A program made the position numbers and the translations under genes. Under the pieces are notes generated by a model. The model was given only the letters and a program-made list of their open reading frames with translations, searched no databases and had not been told where the DNA came from. From Azadirachta indica (taxonomy: Eukaryota > Streptophyta > Magnoliopsida > Sapindales > Meliaceae): a stretch of 64,000 nt of DNA. Positions 35,679-48,480 of this stretch are shown here, piece after piece. Numbering within the stretch: the first letter of the stretch is position 1; every line of letters begins with the position of its first letter. The DNA lies in contig CM040442.1 in NCBI GenBank assembly GCA_022749755.1, forward strand, positions 4,748,457-4,812,456. The letters are read 5' to 3'.

Positions 35679-36641
35679 ATGTCCTCCATTGATGAAGTTT
35701 TGAGTTTTATATCAGTTGCTTCTTTATCTGGTCTTGTATTTTCTGGATTGCAGGCCTGAATTTTTTAGTTCCTGTAAGATTTATGAAAATAAAATCATGT
35801 ATATACATGTTGTATGTATGATATTGTCAATCTTTTGAGAGGATTGTGGAATGAATTATCGTTGCCAAGAATATAAATCAAAAGAGAAGATTCTGAAAAC
35901 GTTTGTGCTTCTTGCTTAGCTCGACCTAATTTGTTGCTTCAATTAGTAGCCAGAAATGGAGTTCTGAGGGAAGCTCGCAGGCGAATGAGAACTTGTTCGT
36001 ATCTCCAAATTTGGAAGTGAAAACTGAAATGCCAACCAAGAGAATTAATACGTGCACTAATTAAATCTTAAAATTTTATATTATGCTTTTAAATGAGTCA
36101 ACTCAATATTTTATTGTCCCCAATCTTATAAAAATTGATTTGAATTGCGGCACGGCTGTCTGTTGTAACTTTCTATCATTAAGACATTTAGGACAGCCAA
36201 TCTTACCATATGAAATTAGCCAAAACAATTACACATTTTTATGCTAAAATAAACCAAAAAAATTATACCATATACTTTCTTCTTTAATTGGTAAATTTCG
36301 GATCTTTGACCAAAATAAAAACGAAAAAAATAAAAAAGGAGAGATTTTTGGATCATTTGATATTTATTCTAATTAAAAAAAAAAAAGGAAAAGAAAACAA
36401 GAGCGAGGAAGAGAAGGCCAAAGTGGAGCATAAACATTACTTTTGTAGTTTCTTTGACATTGAACGGCTTCAGTTATATCCTCGTTTCACATTGACTGAC
36501 TAATCTCACTTAGAGTACATTAACAAGATCCTGTCCGTTGAGATTTAAAGCTTCTGCATACGAACCCTCAGAAACCCAGATCTCTCAGTGAATCTCTCTG
36601 AAAATTCACCACTACTCAAATATCATATTCTGTTAATCTTC
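35679..36641. other. Spacer between the LEA_2 and PDI genes
   Basis: LEA_2 3' flank, AT-rich spacer and the leader of the PDI gene. The frame at 36288-36503 is Lys-rich low complexity and not supported. Confidence 0.55.
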
Positions 36642-39600
36642 ATGTTTACCTTAAAACCCTCTTCCAGATTCATCTTTTTCACTCTCTCTCTACTCCTGCT
36701 GCTCTCTTTCTTCACCAACACCATCATTGCCTCTGATCTTGACACCGAAGATGATGAAGATGATGAAAAGGAATTGGAGGAATTGTTGGCATTAGATGAA
36801 CAAGAAGACCTAAAGCAGGAAAATTCTCAGGGTGATGTGGATGCGAAATTCTCTGAGGCAAAGGTGTTATCAAAGGCGCAGAGGATAGTTATTGAGTTGA
36901 ATCCTGAGAATGTGAAGAACACTATTGAAGGGAATGAATTTGCGTTGGTTCTTGGGTATGCACCTTGGTGTCCAAGAAGTGCTGAGCTTATGCCGAGGTT
37001 TGCTGAGGCTGCAACTTTGCTTAATGAGTTAGAAAGCCCTCTTTTGTTGGCTAAGCTTGATGCTGAAAGGTATCCCAAGGCAGCTTCTAAGCTTCACATC
37101 AAAGGTTTCCCCACTTTGCTTCTTTTTGTCAATGGAACTTCTCAGCCTTACACTGGTGGATTTTCTGCGTAAGTTGATTTCCATTGTATTTTCATATTTG
37201 TTGTCATTTCTTCACTGGAAAGATAATTTAACTTGAGCATTCTTTGTCTTCATTCTTTTTCTTGTAATGTATTTAACTTGAGCGAGATATCATCAGAGAT
37301 GAATTACACCCATCTCGTCAATTTTGTAATTATAACATTTTAAATTTAGAATTGTGTATGGTGTTGCTACAACCTTGAAATGTGTTTTAACATGTTCATT
37401 TGGATTGATATACAATCAGGGTAGATATAGTGATCTGGGCAAGGAAAAAGACTGGAGCACCTGTTATTAGAGTAAACTCTGTGAATGAGGCAGAAGACAT
37501 TCTCAAGAAGTACCCAACTTTTGTTCTCGGTCTGTTTAATAAATTTGAGGTACGTGGCTTTGACTAATTTTATATGTTTTCTTATAGTGTTAAGGCATTT
37601 TAGAAACTTCAGTTTGGAATCCAACTTATAATTTTGTAGAAGTTCCTTGCTTTAGTGGAATCTTTCCATTAGTTAATGCTTCTTGTATTCGAAAGGAACT
37701 TATCACTATGAATAGCAATTTAAGAAGAAGATACTGCAGAATAAATTGATTACACACAAGTTGATCTAATGACATGCCTGGATGCATATAGTGAGGCCTG
37801 TATATATTTACCATTCTCCAGAAGCACCAAACCTTCTTTTTCTCGGTCTGTTTAATAAATCACCTTATTTAGCTGAGTTAGCATTTCGTGCTTTTTGGAG
37901 CTGTAATGATGGAAATGCCATACCTTGTGGACACCCACATAACAAGTGATAATCATGTATATATACTATTAAGTGAAATCTAACAATCTGGTCAAACCTG
38001 GCAGGGTTAGGAAATCAGCTGCATTTATTATGTACACTGTGTCATATAGAGTTATCAAATATGATTCAAGATGCTTGTATTTTGAAAGTTTACAAGATCT
38101 GAAGTTCTAAGCAGTAGTCACGTTTAGGGTCTCTAGTTGTTTACTTGACCGGACTGGTTAGCATGTCTTTGAGTCATAGACTAATGTTGAGCTTGTCTTT
38201 AAATTTGATATCATGCCCACTTTTCAAATGATAATGATATACAATCATTATCTTATTTCCTATGACAATTTCATGGGTAGGCGTGTTATGCAGCTTCATG
38301 GCTACGCTTTCATCTTTCAGCTTGCCTTACAGTTTTTGTTTGATTCACCATGTGTTTTGTTCTTTCCACATATCAGCATTAAAAAATAAGTAGTGGAAAA
38401 TTGTTTGAAACTAGATACCTTTTAGCTTCAGTTTTGCTGATGTACTTGGTTGTTCACTACATGTGAAATTTTATCAGGGACATGATTATGAAGAATTTGT
38501 TAAAGCAGCAGTCTCTGATAATGAAATCCAGTTTGTTGAAACAAGCAACAGTGAGGCTGCCAAGGTTCTTTACCCAGATATCAAAGCCGCTAAGCACTTC
38601 CTCGGAATTATTAAAAGTGAGCCAGAAAAATACACTAAATACGGTGAGTTGGTAGTTTGGCAATAATATATCTGCCATTGCAATATAGGTTTATCCAGTA
38701 CTTGTTGATTGCATACTATTTTTTCCATTTTTGGTGAAAATTATGCTTTACCTGCAGTTATGGATATTTCTTGTTGCATACTATTATGGATATCTTATTG
38801 CATACCACCATGGACAGCTTGTTGACGATAAAATTTAATCAATTTTGTTTTGTAAAATAAGTGTTAACCACATTTGGAGAATAATTTTGACAATGGAAAC
38901 TTGCAATTTGTTCAATCTTGGTTGTTTTCTTGTTTCCAGACAATGTAAGCAAGAATTGACTGACATAATGAATGAATCTGTTTGGTTTTGCAGAAGAGTC
39001 CTTTGAAAAGGACAAAATATTGCAGTTTTTGGCCTACAACAAATTTCCATTAGTTACCAAACTGACTGAAATAACTTCTGCCAGTGTTTACTCCAGCCGT
39101 ATCAAGACTCAGGTTGCAAATACAACCTATAATATTTCTTTTCACTTGTATAATTTCTTTTCTGTGCTTTGAATTTATTTGTCTTTGTAGCTTTTCTCAA
39201 AATAAGATTACGAAGTTAACAGTTGGATTGAACTGCTTATGGAGATGGGAAGTTCAAAATATAGTCCATTCCAAATTCTGCAAATATAGAATAGGCCATT
39301 ATACATTTTAAGCCAATCTAGATGGAAATTTGAAAAAGACTTATAGATGGAAAGGAACAACCAACTGTTGAAAGAACATGCAGCCATTCTGTTTTGATAA
39401 AGGTACGAGAAGAGGTTGGGGCCAAGAAGCTAGGTGAAGTGGTTGGACTTTGTGAGCTGTTCCATCCACTGCAGGATGTGATTCCAAGAACCAATGTGAT
39501 ATTGTTTATTCTCTAAAATGCTGGAGTCTTTGATTGCATCATTTCTCAATAATTTCTCGCCAAACATTTCTTACTCTTCCTCTGACATTTACGTTCCACA

Positions 39601-42454
39601 TAGCAGATTTTGTTGACCTGTTGCCTTAAGTTATTGACTGCCTGTTGCCTTAAGTTATTGACTGCCTGTTGCCTTAAGTTATTGACTGCTCATCTGTAGT
39701 AACTTCAGTTTGCCGCAACTTTAAAAAAATTTCTAGCCACAATTAAGTGTGCGTGAAGCTTAAGATCAATCGTAAATTGTATTTGTAACACATGTTTATG
39801 AGGTAAAAGCTTGTAATAACTTTATTCATTACTATCCAGGTTTTTGTCTTTGCAAAGGATGATGATTTAAAGAGTCTTCTTGAGCCTCTTCAAGATATTG
39901 CTAGAAAGTTCAAAACAAAGGTACTTAATTTTATTTTTTTTGAAGCTATTGAAGCTAGCAATCAGATTTTACAAGTATGATCTTATAAATCATTCTCTTG
40001 GTGCAGATGATGTTTATAGCAATAGACATTACAGATGACAACCTTGCAAAGCCATTTTTAACTTTATTGGGACTTGAAGAATCAAAGAACACTGTGGTTC
40101 GATTTCAATATTGACTATTAGCTGTCATTTGAATATCCTTCAACTGAAGCTATAAACTGACTGGTTCCTGTCTGCCTTATAGATGGCTGCCTTTGATAAC
40201 AAAATCAGCTCGAAGTTTTTGTTAGAGTCAGATCTGACACCAAGCAACATAGAAGTAACATTTCTCCTCTGTTTAAATTTCTTCTTTGGAGAATACCTCG
40301 CTAGTGACTCATGTATACTGAAATGATATTTTAGGAGTTTTGCTTGGGGCTTCTGCGTGGTACTCTGTCTCCTTACTACAAATCACAGCCAATACCAGAT
40401 AATGTGAGTACAATATCCCTTGTCTTTTAGATTATTACTTGCAATCATATGTAACAATTCTGAACTTAATTTTTAAAGTCGTCACTATACTGTTTTAAAA
40501 TCAAAAGTCTATTCATTTTACCTAGTCAATAAGCATGTATTGTTCGCCCAATTGATGACATTGGAATGTCCATTGATCAGCTGATTTTTGAGCAGAGATG
40601 AAAATGGAGCGAGTATGGGGTGTTAGAGCCTTCCCCATACCCCACATCTGGATCTCATGACAGTCCCCATATCTATCCTCGTACGCATGGGCACGGCTAT
40701 GAAAACTTTTAAATAGGAGAATAATTTCCCATACCCATTTACCCATTTTTTAAAACCCAAATTTTAAAAGAAAAACTAATTTATACTCTTACTAGTTAAG
40801 TTATATGCATATTAATATCATTACCATTTTTATTTCACTAAATAAAATAAAAATATAAAAACACATAGTTTTGAAACTATGTTTCTAAAAGCAAAAAAAG
40901 ATATAAGAAAACGAGCAAGGTTTGGATTTGGGAATGGGGAGAATATCTATCCCATACCTGCTTTGGGCATGGTTCTCTTTCCCCAAAGCCACCCCATACC
41001 CTTTAAGAATTCCCATCACCCTCCCCTAATAGAGTGGGTACTGTTATCCGGGGGATTTTGCCATCCCTAATTTTGAGTCCTATAATATTTATTTTAACAA
41101 GCATTTGAAGGAATGAAAATAAAATCATTAAAATGTCTTAAGCACTATTTGAATTCTATATAAAACATTGACCATTACATTTCACAGACGCACTTGCAAG
41201 TGATCTCACATTATATTCTGACTTCTGGCTTTATAAGTAGTTTTGTTTATGATCTAATCGAACATGACATCTTTTTTATCATTTCCTTTTTTAACCTTTA
41301 AATCTTCAAATATATTTATGTTGTTTCAAAAACTGCAGACAAATGCAAGCGTACACGTTATTGTAGGGAAGACATTTGATGACTTGGTTTTGAACAGCCC
41401 CAAGAATGTTCTTCTAGAGGTTTGCATCTGTTCTTCTGCTTCTTGTGTCTGACCTTTTTTCATTTTAATGTTAAATGTGATCTCGTTTTAGCTATTTTGA
41501 TAATCATTCGTCATCATAATGGAAATAGGATTGCCCAGTGAGTAGAAGATGAAATCATAAAAGTGTGGCAGAGTTTTATTAATCCAACTATTATCCTAGA
41601 ATTTTTAATGTAAATTGCTGCCCTTGTATCTTGTAGAACTACAGACTTCATTATATTTGTAATTTTTATGTTGCTTTACTGCAAATTCATGGAAGTCTGG
41701 TTTCTTCGAAATAAATGCTGAGTACACTTTGGCAGAATACCTACACCTGAAGTCATTTCAACATTTGTGCTAAAATACCTGTGATTGTTACAAACAGATA
41801 TATACACCATGGTGCATCAAATGTGAGACAACTAGCAAGCAAATTGAAAAGTTGGCTAACCACTTCAAGGGTTTGGACAATCTAGTCATCGCAAAGATAG
41901 ATGCTTCCATGAATGAGCATCCAAAACTGCACGTAAGTGTTTTAAAAAATCCAGTGGGCCACAATTAAAAAAATCCAATGGGCCACAATCTTATTGCAAC
42001 GCATATTGGAATATTTCAAGTTGAGAAAGGCGAAGATTATTGTCTCCCAGAGTATAGAGCTTACCAAGAATTGAAGCTTAGTTGGTTAGAAACTTGGAAG
42101 TCGTTATAAATCATGGAGAATGATGATGACTTATGTATTGTGATTATTTGTCATTGCAGCTTGATGACTATCCAACAATTCTATTTTACCCAGCTGGTGA
42201 TAAAGCAAATCCGGTAATTGTCTTGTGATCTGTACATAATTCTTTCATTTTGTTTTATATTTAGTCTTTATCCTTCTGATGCAAGGCTTCCATTTTTTTA
42301 TCAGATCAAAGTTTCAACAAAATCCAGCTCAAAGGACTTGGCAGCATTTATCAACAAACAATTGAAAGGCAAAGATCAAGTCCCCAAAGATGAATTATCA
42401 AAAGGCAAAGATCAAGTGCCCAAAGATTATGGAAACCGCAAAGATGAATTATAG
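36642..42454 (+). CDS. Protein disulfide isomerase-like protein with atypical first active site (PDIL1-5/1-6 group)
   Basis: ER-lumen thiol-disulfide oxidoreductase/chaperone. Twelve exons: 36642-37168, 37420-37549, 38478-38643, 38994-39112, 39840-39920, 40007-40096, 40183-40254, 40335-40403, 41339-41419, 41798-41932, 42160-42213 and 42305-42454, giving 557 residues. A signal peptide (about 1-30) and an acidic stretch (32-60) precede thioredoxin domain a with WCPRS (Cys110; the second Cys is Ser113). Two middle b-type domains follow, then domain a' with WCIKC (Cys451, Cys454). The C-terminus is KDEL for ER retrieval. A second KDEL sits inside at 536-539 because the tail was tandemly duplicated. 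The first site can form mixed disulfides but cannot close an internal disulfide. The start is the ATG before the hydrophobic signal; the frame is open upstream without an ATG. Exon 6 uses the unusual donor GTTCGA. Confidence 0.93.
39617..39688. repeat. Three perfect 24-bp tandem copies in a PDI intron
   Basis: CCTGTTGCCTTAAGTTATTG plus ACTG is repeated exactly three times (39617, 39641, 39665) inside intron 4 of the PDI-like gene. The perfect identity suggests a young minisatellite. Confidence 0.95.
40593..41069. mobile_element. hAT-like non-autonomous element (477 bp) in PDI intron 8
   Basis: The left end is CAGAGATGAAAAT. The reverse complement of the right end is TAGGGATGGCAAAAT. These are imperfect short inverted repeats of the kind seen in plant hAT elements. 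Flanks are TTTTTGAG (40585-40592) and ATTTTGAG (41070-41077), matching at seven of eight bases, as expected of an 8-bp target duplication. The ends are richer in runs of C and G (CCCCATACCCC, CCGGGGGATTTT) than the AT-rich intron around them. No transposase frame is present. Confidence 0.75.
42365..42451 (+). repeat. Tandem duplication of the PDI C-terminal tail
   Basis: The 36-bp unit encoding [12 protein letters not shown] (42365-42400) is followed by a copy of its first 27 bp (KGKDQVPKD, 42401-42427), then YGNR and the terminal KDEL. The nucleotide copies differ at one visible position (GTCCCC versus GTGCCC). Confidence 0.9.
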
Positions 42455-43088
42455 AATGATTTAGAATATTGATACTAAACAAAAAGAAGGGGGAAAAAAA
42501 AAAAAAAAGAAAAGCAAGAAAAGAAGTAAGCTATGGAGAAATTGTTCTTAGTAAAAATCCTGGAAGAACTGTTTTCATTTTCTAAATGCTTCCAGTATTT
42601 TAAATTTGCTTGCATTAGTTGTACATTTCTTACAGCTATGAGTTGTGACAACTGCTAATAGTCCTGTCCAATAAAACCAAACTCCAAGAATTTACCTACA
42701 CTCCGAAAGATAGGAATTCTGGCTCTCTTCTAACCTTACTTATTATATTTATATTTTTTTAATATATTACTTGGCAAAGAAAATGACAATGTTATCTGAT
42801 TATACTAGTAAATTGCAGCTGTATTGATTACTCTGTTTGGCTATGAAGTTGTATACATTGTTCATTTAGGTGTACCGTTGTAATCAAGTATAGCTTGTTC
42901 AGACCAGGGTAGTGACACAGAAGGCAAACTTAGATTTCAAAGAAAGCGCATGTTGGCACTAACATTTTACAAAGTATGGGAAGAAATTTATTGCTCTAGG
43001 CAGAAATAAGCAACACAAAAGTTCTTTGAGAAAGTTGGAGAGGAAATTTCTAAGATCTTTGAGAAAGCTGGAGAGGAAATTTCTAATA
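42455..43088. other. Convergent spacer between PDI and TauE/SafE copy A
   Basis: Tail-to-tail spacer that should hold both 3' UTRs, with an A-rich stretch at about 42490-42510. No gene. Confidence 0.6.
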
Positions 43089-46000
43089 CTAAGGTTCATA
43101 TGAACAAATATCGTCGAATCCCATGTACTCTTTGCACTCAATCTTTTCAATCATGTCTGCTATGCCTACTCCACCTGTTTCAGAAGAAAGAAAGGTTTCT
43201 TTGATTGAAAACAACAACAATTTCTATCACTTTAAGACTGTGAAAGGTGCTGGAAACAGTCTGTCTAATTGTGAGAAATTCAATCGATGGCAGTGGACAC
43301 TGAATTACATACCCAGCGATATTGCACTGATGAAGATGGTGAAGGACAAAATGAAGATGATTAGAGAAGCTCTCCCCATTATACTGATGATCTTTCTCAC
43401 TATGTGTTGCCCAGCAAAGGCAGCAATGGTGGCAACGGCAACAAAGTACAGAGCTGTAGAATAAATTCAAGATGGATGATATAAAAATTACCTTGTAATT
43501 TTAGTAGAAAATTTGATATCTTGTTTCTAAATTTGTGATCATGAGTCAGTTGGTAGTACCATACGGAACTGGAAAACGTTTTAGAAGGTAATATTCTACA
43601 ACAGACATGGATGCAGAAAATGTCATCGCAAAGGTGGCTGTGGCACTTGATACCTACATGGAAGTTCTCAACAAGTTAGTCTTGGCAAGTATACATAACA
43701 GTTGTGCAATAAAGAATCATGCCCTTTGAACTACAAGCAATATAGTTTCCAGTTTCATGTATCTTTTTGAAGGGAAGGAAACAAAATAGAAAAATTTTTG
43801 GTGCAAATAAATTGCATCTTTTGATCACCAAGTTTCAAGTTCTTTGATTAGGAGGTGTGTTTCCAATTTGATACTTGTATCAAGTGGAATTCTAAGACAG
43901 AAGTGGACCATTGAACAACATGAAACCTTGGGGGTAAGTATGAATGCACCTGTGGAGGGATTCCCAGCTCAAGAAAAAGAGGACCCAAAATAAATCCTCC
44001 CCCAAGGCCAAGCAACCCGCCAACAATACCAGCTAAGACACCAATGGCACTATAAATAATCAGCTGGTGTACTTTCCAGTTTGTGCCTGCTTCTCCCTTG
44101 GATGCAATTTTTCTTCGCCCTTTATAGAGGCAAACTGCCTCATATGAGGTTACTCCAACGGCCACTGGGATCTGAAAAACCGTACGGCTAGAATATAATT
44201 ATTCTAATGTATTCAAACCAAATTCAGAAATGGCTCACAGCCTTTGTTCCAGCTAAAAATCATGAGGCTGTGATATCATTCCCAAATCATCAAGCAAAAC
44301 TTCTTTGAACTAAGAATCACAGAGAAGGTACCTGCAATAGGTTTGTTGCCCAATATACCATGGTACAGGTGCCTGTGTAATTCTGTTTTGACCACAAGTG
44401 GGATTCTCATCAGTTCAGTCATGAATGCATGAAAGCAACTTGAAGAAAGGGTTCTAAAGGACAATAAGCACACAGAACATAATACCTTTGCTACCTGCAG
44501 TGCAAGGGTTATAACCCACACAGAAATAAGAAGTCCAATTTCCTTCCAGTGAACATTCTCAAGAATGGAAACCTGCAAAGGTGGCAGAATTAGTTCCAAA
44601 CCTATTGATGATAGAAATGCAGATTGTTAAGGAAATGTTACTTCTTCTTTTCTAGATTCGTTTATATTTGTTTGAGTGCCATCGGCAGGGTCTCCAGGTA
44701 GGGGTTTGTATGCCACTTCTTCAGTATCATTACCTGATTCAACGTGTAATAAATCGCTACATAACGACTAAACCAAAGGAAGAAAGAAGAAATAATCATA
44801 TATGAAATCAACGCACCATCTGAATTCAAACACCTAGCAGTCTCCTGAAATGTCAGTAACATGTGAGAATGATTTGGAGGAAAATATTTCGCATTAGAAC
44901 ATTTATAATTAGAGTTCCCTGAGAACTAGAGAATTTCTGCTACCCTCTTTATTATGGTTTCTTTTTTCCACGTTTCAACACCTTTGAAGAATGCTTTAGT
45001 TGATGTGCCTGCAGCTCAGCAGGATCAAGTCAGAAAGTGTCCGAGAAGTGAAAATTTAAGAAGTTTCCGAGAAGGAAACATGAATGAATTTAGAATCCTA
45101 GCAAATGATACCGAGAAAGAGAATTATTAGCAAAGTTGTGATCATCCAGTCTGCAAAAATCACATTAAAAGCAACTCCAATACTAATGCCTAGAACCAGC
45201 ATTGGTTGAAATAGAAGTGCCAAGTCATAGTCGATGATGGGCATATCAAGTGTAGGATGCTTCAGCTTTAAATTGTAGTAAACTGCTGCTCCTGCTGCAC
45301 CCGTAATCATACCTGAATCCATATGACACAAATGCATTAGTTTGCATCACAAAGGTAATATCCACAAAACTATCTGTATATTTACTCCATGAAAAATGAT
45401 TAGCCACGCAAATCTAGTGACAAAATGAAAGTCATACATGAGATTAGAAAAGAAAAGAAAAGACTGTCACAGAAATTAAGGTTGCTTGGTTTAATTTAGC
45501 CAAAACCAGTTCCAAATGAATTATCTACTGCAGAACCATCATAGAAGGGATGGAATTTTCTTACATTTTGATATTGCAGTTGATGATTTGGCATCAAATC
45601 CAATGATGAGGGTAAGCATAGGAACAAATATGCCACCCCCACCAACGCCTCCTACACTCCCAAATGCTGCTCCGAAGAATCCAATTATAGTACCCACCAC
45701 AATTTTCCAGCCAAATTTCATCTCCTAGGATCACGATTTCACACATTGTCGACAATTTAATTCAAAATATATGCCAACAATGAATTTTAACAAAATAAAC
45801 CAAAACTCAAGTAGACATTAGAATAAGACTAAGCAATCAATGCAATCTTAAAGTTATATAACCAAACTATTTTCGGTGAGCTCAATAATCAATTTTCAAA
45901 TTGTAAAACCTCTCTTTGTTGCATGAAACTCAACAAATTATATCCACTAGCACCAGAAACAAAGAAAACAATTGAGGTCAAGGCAATTTTGAAATTGTTA

Positions 46001-46268
46001 AGAAACTACAGAAACAAACAGCAAGCCAACAAAAAATTTGACTTACAGGCCAGACATGTTCATAACCCAGTTGACCATTTTGCCACAAGAAGCTCATCAC
46101 TTTTTTCAGATAATCAGAATCAACAACTTCTTCACCGTTGCTGTAACTTGACACATCCTGCGCCAATCTTGGTTCTGCTACATCAAATAGTGAAGCTACA
46201 ACTGAAAAACCAACCAAAACTGTTGTAATGAATCTCAAAACCCACCATCTTAACCCACTGCAAGCCAT
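43089..46268 (-). CDS. TauE/SafE-family membrane transporter, copy A
   Basis: Multi-pass membrane protein of the sulfite exporter TauE/SafE family; bacterial members export sulfur-containing anions, and the plant substrate is not established. Exons in coding order: 46047-46268, 45565-45724, 45112-45312, 44944-45008, 44817-44844, 44642-44733, 44486-44572, 44332-44382, 43950-44171, 43560-43653, 43313-43453 and 43089-43174, giving 482 residues. A signal-like N-terminus is followed by paired Gly-rich hairpins: [20 protein letters not shown] with GIFVPML in the first half, and [20 protein letters not shown] in the second. The hydrophilic middle ([18 protein letters not shown]) is the least conserved part. 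A 28-bp exon (44817-44844) and the last exons were found by phase and by comparison with copy B. Every exon except the first has the same length in copy B. Confidence 0.92.
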
Positions 46269-47828
46269 CAAATGCCACCCCTCTTTCTCAAAATATCAAA
46301 TTTCCTTAAACTTGAACTCCAACCCAAAACTCAAAATAATAGGACAAGTACACTGAAAGACTCAAACTCGAAAAATAAAAAACCAGATATCTACAGAAAC
46401 TAAAGTTTCATTTCATTGCAAGAAAGAGGATGAATGGTATCAGTAAATGCTAAGCAATAGAGCTTGACCTAGAGGCAAAGCCTGCTGAAGCTGATTTAAG
46501 ACCAGAAATGTGCTTGAGACGGAAGACTTCATTAACATTTACAGAAAGAAAAAAGCAGAAAATAAGCAAACTCTAGGCTCTATGTTCTCTCTCTTTCTCT
46601 TTGCACGTAGTTTGATTCTGAGTTGTCTCTCTCTACTTGTCATTCTACTCTCATTTTATTCGAACCTGTCTCTTTGTCCTTCTCTTTCTTCCTCGACTCT
46701 CGCTACCTGTCTCATCTGTGTTATCATTAGAGCATTATTACCGTTTTTTTTTTTTTTACAGTCGAAAACAGATTTGATTCAGTAGAGTCCAAATATCTGA
46801 ATCAGAAAGGAACATTTTAAGAGAATTATACTCGCATTTGTTGTTGCAAGAATGGAACTTGAAACTTACGACCTTGCTAATGGCCGTTAAAACAAATTAT
46901 AACCAGTTTTAATACGGGAACAAAATTAATTCCTTACCCATCTGTCGAATAATTTTTATGCTCATACTAATGCATATTTTTTTGGGGAATTTTTTTACTA
47001 GTTACGAATGGAATTGCATATGACATTAAAAGTAGGCAAAAAAATTTACCACAATAAATATCCCAATGTATATGATTAAATGACCTAACCCTCTGCATAA
47101 CTTTAGTTGATGATGATGGGGTTTGATTATTAGGTTAAAGGAGCTTTCATGTACATGCCTACGAATCCAAAACTTAATTTCCCCAAACATGCATACACAA
47201 GCATGTGAACCTTGTCCTTCCCTCGTCTACTTAGGGAGCAATTTTGATGTTATTATCTATTTTCTGCTTACCTTGTACTGTAAATTAATAGAAAACTTTT
47301 GAACATATAACTTTGATTAAATTATAATAAGAGATCGAAAAACATTTCGTAATTTATATAAGGTAGGGAATTATATGACCTACATTGATGCAAAAAATAA
47401 AATGAAACAATTGATTGTGGTTTTTGAAGCCTACTCTATAAGAATTAATAAAATCTCAACAAGTTTGGAGGGAGAGAAACAGATCGAGTAGTAAATTCCT
47501 TAATGAATGAAGATGATTACGATGCTTTACCTATATATATATATAAGCTTAATTCCTCACCACATAATGTTCCCCTATATATACAAAAGCAGCTATTACA
47601 TTATATGATATGATGTATGATAGCAATTCATAGTAAGTACATATAATATACGTAAGTTTATCAATTCTTGCAAAACCTTAGGATTTTCACAATTATATTG
47701 TTGATTTTTGGCTGATCATTATATTATTGCATTACTCAAATTAAAATGAAAATCTAAAATTTTGCAGGATACCATCACTTTGAATTGCAAAGAAGGGATT
47801 AAGCCAGGTTTTGTGATATATAATTGCT
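46269..47828. other. 5' flank of TauE/SafE copy A and spacer
   Basis: Upstream region of copy A with a CT-rich stretch at about 46580-46700 and AT-rich DNA beyond. No gene seen up to the TauE/SafE fragment. Confidence 0.55.
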
Positions 47829-48480
47829 TTCAATCATTTTTGCTATGCCTATTCCACCTGTTCGTTAAGTTTCGATCTTCTTAATAGAAATTCATTTTAT
47901 GGAAAAAGAAAAAAGAAAAAAGAATTGCAATAAAGTAATATATTAATAAATTAATTAAAAAAACTTATATATCTAGAGATAATGCACTCATTAAGGATTG
48001 TGAAGGACATAGTGAAGATGATTATAGATGCTCTTCCTAATAAACTGATCAACTTTTTCGCCACATTTTGCCATACAACTACAGCAGCTATGGTGGCTAC
48101 TCCAAAGAAGTAGAGAGCTGCTGTTCAATCAATCAAAAATCATAAATTGAATTTATAGACAAAAATATGAAAAATTTCTGCGGTACCATAGGGAATTGGA
48201 AAACGTTTCAGAAGATAAAAGCTCAACAACATAGCTAATTATGGAGACAAAAGCTCGAAATTTATTTCGATGATAAAGAGATCTGTTTATTTGTTTATCT
48301 AAAATCTAAACCTGAGGAGGGTGGATTCTGAGCTGCAGGAGAAGAGGACTTAGAATGAATCCTCCACCAACTACACCAGCATTTAAACCAGCAGCCAAGA
48401 AGAGAACAAGCTGGTATACTACCCAGTGTGCCTGCTTCAGCTTCTTCGTTCGACGCAGCCTTTCGACGCCTGTTGTAATA
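47829..48480 (-). pseudogene. Decayed 3' fragment of a TauE/SafE-family gene
   Basis: Remnants of the last four exons are recognisable in order and orientation. The exon 9 remnant (about 48312-48480) encodes HWVVYQLVLFLAAG...GFILSP and lacks part of the GLLGLGGG loop. The 3' half of exon 10 (about 48190-48235) has a one-base length change that breaks the frame in the segment matching [11 protein letters not shown]. The exon 11 remnant (about 47985-48118) is well preserved but its donor has changed from GT to AT. A short exon 12 piece follows (47829-47858). Exons 1-8 are missing. It lies between the two intact copies and shares their strand, so it is probably a partial or decayed tandem duplicate. 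Confidence 0.88.

Noticed and set aside
43123..43464. 113-codon plus-strand open frame
   Set aside because: It lies antisense across the last two exons of TauE/SafE copy A, which are supported by family conservation and splice phase.
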